The notes under the pieces: model-generated
Told to the model about the DNA's origin: nothing
The model's database searches: none
The model's input: the letters and a program-made list of their open reading frames with translations, nothing else
Shown here: piece after piece, positions 62,383 through 64,000 of the stretch
How positions within the stretch are numbered: the stretch's first letter is position 1
Layout of the letters: each line of letters opens with the position of its first letter
NCBI GenBank assembly: GCA_012744475.1
Contig: JAAYBV010000067.1
Location: 124,001-188,000, forward strand
Source: Phycisphaerae bacterium
GTDB taxonomy: Bacteria; Planctomycetota; Phycisphaerae; Sedimentisphaerales; Anaerobacaceae
Direction of reading: 5' to 3'
DNA length: 64,000 nt
Made by a program: the position numbers and the translations under genes

Positions 62383-63978
62383 ATGAGAACAATCTACGGA
62401 ATTCAGTTCGAAGTGAGACCACGGTCGAAGCAGACACCAACTGAGTGTGTCGGAGCCCTGAAACAACTCAGTGCGGCCTGGGTCACGCAGAAGTATCGAA
62501 GAGTCTGGAACACAGACGTCGTACCCCTCTTTGATGGCAACAGGCTGACCCCATTGAGGGGCCACTGGGTCCTTTCAAACCATGAATGCTATGATGACTG
62601 TGAATTACTCTCGCTGGAGTGGGGGCATCCCGACGACAGGGATGATTCCGTTGCTTGGGTTACTACGTGCCTGTTCGCTCGGGACGCAGGGAGCATTTAC
62701 GTAGCCGTTTCGGTCGGATTGACGTCAGCGAAGTTCGTCATTCGCCCGACTCGTTACATACTCGGCCGCCCGGGAATCGTGTGGGAGACTCTGACTCACT
62801 GCAAGTGCATCGTTGGCGGGCAGGACATCCCCGTCGCCCACCAAGTCGTCACCAAAACAGGATTGGATGACTTTGTACGGAACGTTCTGTTGGCGAAGGG
62901 CCGGGCACTGCCTGTCATTGTTGTTTCGCCAGACGTCTGGACAGAGAAACCCGTAGTTCAGGCGGACGTCCTGCAAAAGGCTGTTGCTGGTTTCGCCCAG
63001 GTAGCACTCCTATCAGACAAATGGACCGCATTCCGCTTGACTGATACCGTAGGCAGAGAGTTGTCCTGTTTTGACGGTGCAGTCCGCGTCTACTGGCCTG
63101 ATTTCACTCTGCAAGACCAGCCCTTTATGCACCCGCTGTACTTGGGCCGTTCCATCAGATTCCACCGGCTTCATGGACGTGAGCTGAAGACCCATCTATT
63201 CCGCGTTCTCGCCGGAATGTCGGGCTTCCGCGCAGGAGAACTCGGTCCCATCTCAGGGATTCGGCGTAAAGCAAAGGCTCACCAGGATGCGCTGCTAACA
63301 AGGCTGCGTAGTGAAGTCGTGGCCGGGACCGCCGAGAATGGCGAGTTGCTTGCTGAACTGGAAAAGGCTATCTGCAGAATCGAGACCCTGACCAAAGAGA
63401 GAGATGATCTTGCCAAGCGAAACGAGCTGCTCCACGATGAACTGAAAACACAGAAGGCAAACTGGGCTACCTACGAGCAGTTCAGGGATCAAGCGGACGC
63501 CGAGCAGGATATCGCCCCTGACAGTGCGACAGGGATTCGTGAGTTCGCAAATGCTCATGAAGCGTATCAGCGAGCAAAGGCCGACTTCAGCGGGCCGCTC
63601 TTGTTCCTTGAGTCGGCGGAGGAATCAGTCAAGAACTCACCATTCAAGAACACTCGGCGGCTTTATGAGACATTGGAAGCTCTCTGGCTGGTTGCCACGC
63701 AATGGAAAGAGAGCGAGGGGAGATTGGGGAAGAGTTTCAAGGACGCCCTGAAAGAAGAGGGTGTCGACGTTCATCCGGTATCACAGACAAGCAAGGGGAA
63801 GTGGGAGGATGACTACAGATTCGTATATAAGGGCCGGCGGCTGTTCTTCGAAGAGCATACCACCATCGGCGCAGGACAACCAGACAAGTGCCTTTCGATT
63901 CACTGGTATCGCGACGAGTCTGACTTCGTACTGGTTATAGGCCATTGTGGGAGACACCTCGCCAACACCAAAGCCTGA
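62383..63978 (+). CDS. Unrecognised protein with coiled-coil centre and conserved-looking C-terminal domain
   Basis: A 531-residue protein with no signal peptide. The N-terminal 280 residues are mixed alpha/beta with no recognised motif (WVTTCLFARDAGSIYVAVSV, PVIVVSPDVWTEKPVV). Residues about 285-370 are a coiled coil (RSEVVAGTAENGELLAELEK, RIETLTKERDDLAKRNELLH). The C-terminal 90 residues end DYRFVYKGRRLFFEEHTTIG, then GAGQPDKCLSIHWYRDESD and IGHCGRHLANTKA. This is reminiscent of small RelE-like or nuclease-type C-terminal domains in defence-associated proteins, but that is a hunch. AAGGGG lies 8-9 nt before the ATG. The gene is visibly AT-richer than ptsP/truD, suggesting acquisition. Context to the right is cut off. 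Confidence 0.7.
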   Translation: MRTIYGIQFEVRPRSKQTPTECVGALKQLSAAWVTQKYRRVWNTDVVPLFDGNRLTPLRGHWVLSNHECYDDCELLSLEWGHPDDRDDSVAWVTTCLFARDAGSIYVAVSVGLTSAKFVIRPTRYILGRPGIVWETLTHCKCIVGGQDIPVAHQVVTKTGLDDFVRNVLLAKGRALPVIVVSPDVWTEKPVVQADVLQKAVAGFAQVALLSDKWTAFRLTDTVGRELSCFDGAVRVYWPDFTLQDQPFMHPLYLGRSIRFHRLHGRELKTHLFRVLAGMSGFRAGELGPISGIRRKAKAHQDALLTRLRSEVVAGTAENGELLAELEKAICRIETLTKERDDLAKRNELLHDELKTQKANWATYEQFRDQADAEQDIAPDSATGIREFANAHEAYQRAKADFSGPLLFLESAEESVKNSPFKNTRRLYETLEALWLVATQWKESEGRLGKSFKDALKEEGVDVHPVSQTSKGKWEDDYRFVYKGRRLFFEEHTTIGAGQPDKCLSIHWYRDESDFVLVIGHCGRHLANTKA

Positions 63979-64000
63979 TGGACGGCATACTCAGTTTGCC

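Overview
The window is a GC-rich bacterial chromosome segment that looks like a polysaccharide-degrading Planctomycetota member, most plausibly of the Phycisphaerae/Sedimentisphaerales type. This rests on gene content only: Tat-exported Gfo/Idh/MocA and TIM-barrel isomerase proteins, very large secreted CotH/lamin-tail/dockerin proteins, tandem discoidin/Fn3-like surface proteins, heparinase II/III and GH43-like enzymes, and intergenic space filled with short-period repeats. No marker gene fixes the taxonomy.

Layout. 1-2151: two-gene Tat-exported sugar-metabolism operon (minus), whose second gene runs off the left edge. 2419-7077: CotH/lamin-tail secreted protein followed by a LacI-family regulator. 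7111-11528: heparinase II/III-family protein, DNA polymerase IV, and a second exported sugar isomerase. 11662-17190: promoter, long leader and two tandem paralogous secreted multidomain proteins ending at a strong terminator. 17234-26315: DUF5648-repeat secreted protein, OLD-like AAA ATPase, and an 1866-aa dockerin/PEGA/CotH/lamin-tail protein whose 3' end overlaps the ATPase gene. 26316-30079: repeat-rich zone with pieces of one glycosyltransferase gene, a duplicated segment and an SGNH-hydrolase cassette. 30080-38584: an AT-richer minus-strand exopolysaccharide (EPS) or O-antigen gene set (epimerase, three glycosyltransferases, Wzy-like polymerase, ATP-grasp protein, Wzx-like flippase). 38585-43244: repeat arrays, an Fn3 protein, a WecA-like priming transferase, a HEPN/MNT pair and a heptapeptide-repeat ORF. 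43245-51871: the export core on the minus strand (O-antigen-ligase/TPR protein, Wzc-like kinase, Wza-like export lipoprotein, a PPYW-repeat secreted protein, SGNH/TPR membrane protein). 52051-64000: housekeeping and miscellaneous genes, including tRNA-Arg, a GH43-like protein, ptsP, rpmH (bL34, too short for the ORF track), an MtfA-like peptidase, truD, and at the right edge an unrecognised coiled-coil protein.

How it fits together. The left third looks like machinery for binding, cutting and catabolising acidic or complex polysaccharides, with a LacI-type regulator. The middle third is a Wzx/Wzy-type export locus: the WecA-like enzyme primes undecaprenyl phosphate, the glycosyltransferases build the repeat unit, Wzx flips it, Wzy polymerises it, and Wzc/Wza control and export it.

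The most unusual feature is non-genic. Nearly every intergenic gap between about 26.5 and 43.2 kb, and one at 61.8 kb, is filled by degenerate tandem repeats that keep a 7-nt period while the unit sequence drifts. They lie at the edges of the AT-richer cassettes, inside a broken glycosyltransferase gene, directly against start and stop codons, and in inverted-repeat foldback elements. Two proteins in the same locus are built from 7-residue (21-nt) repeats. All promoter calls are by-eye sigma70-type matches without experimental support.
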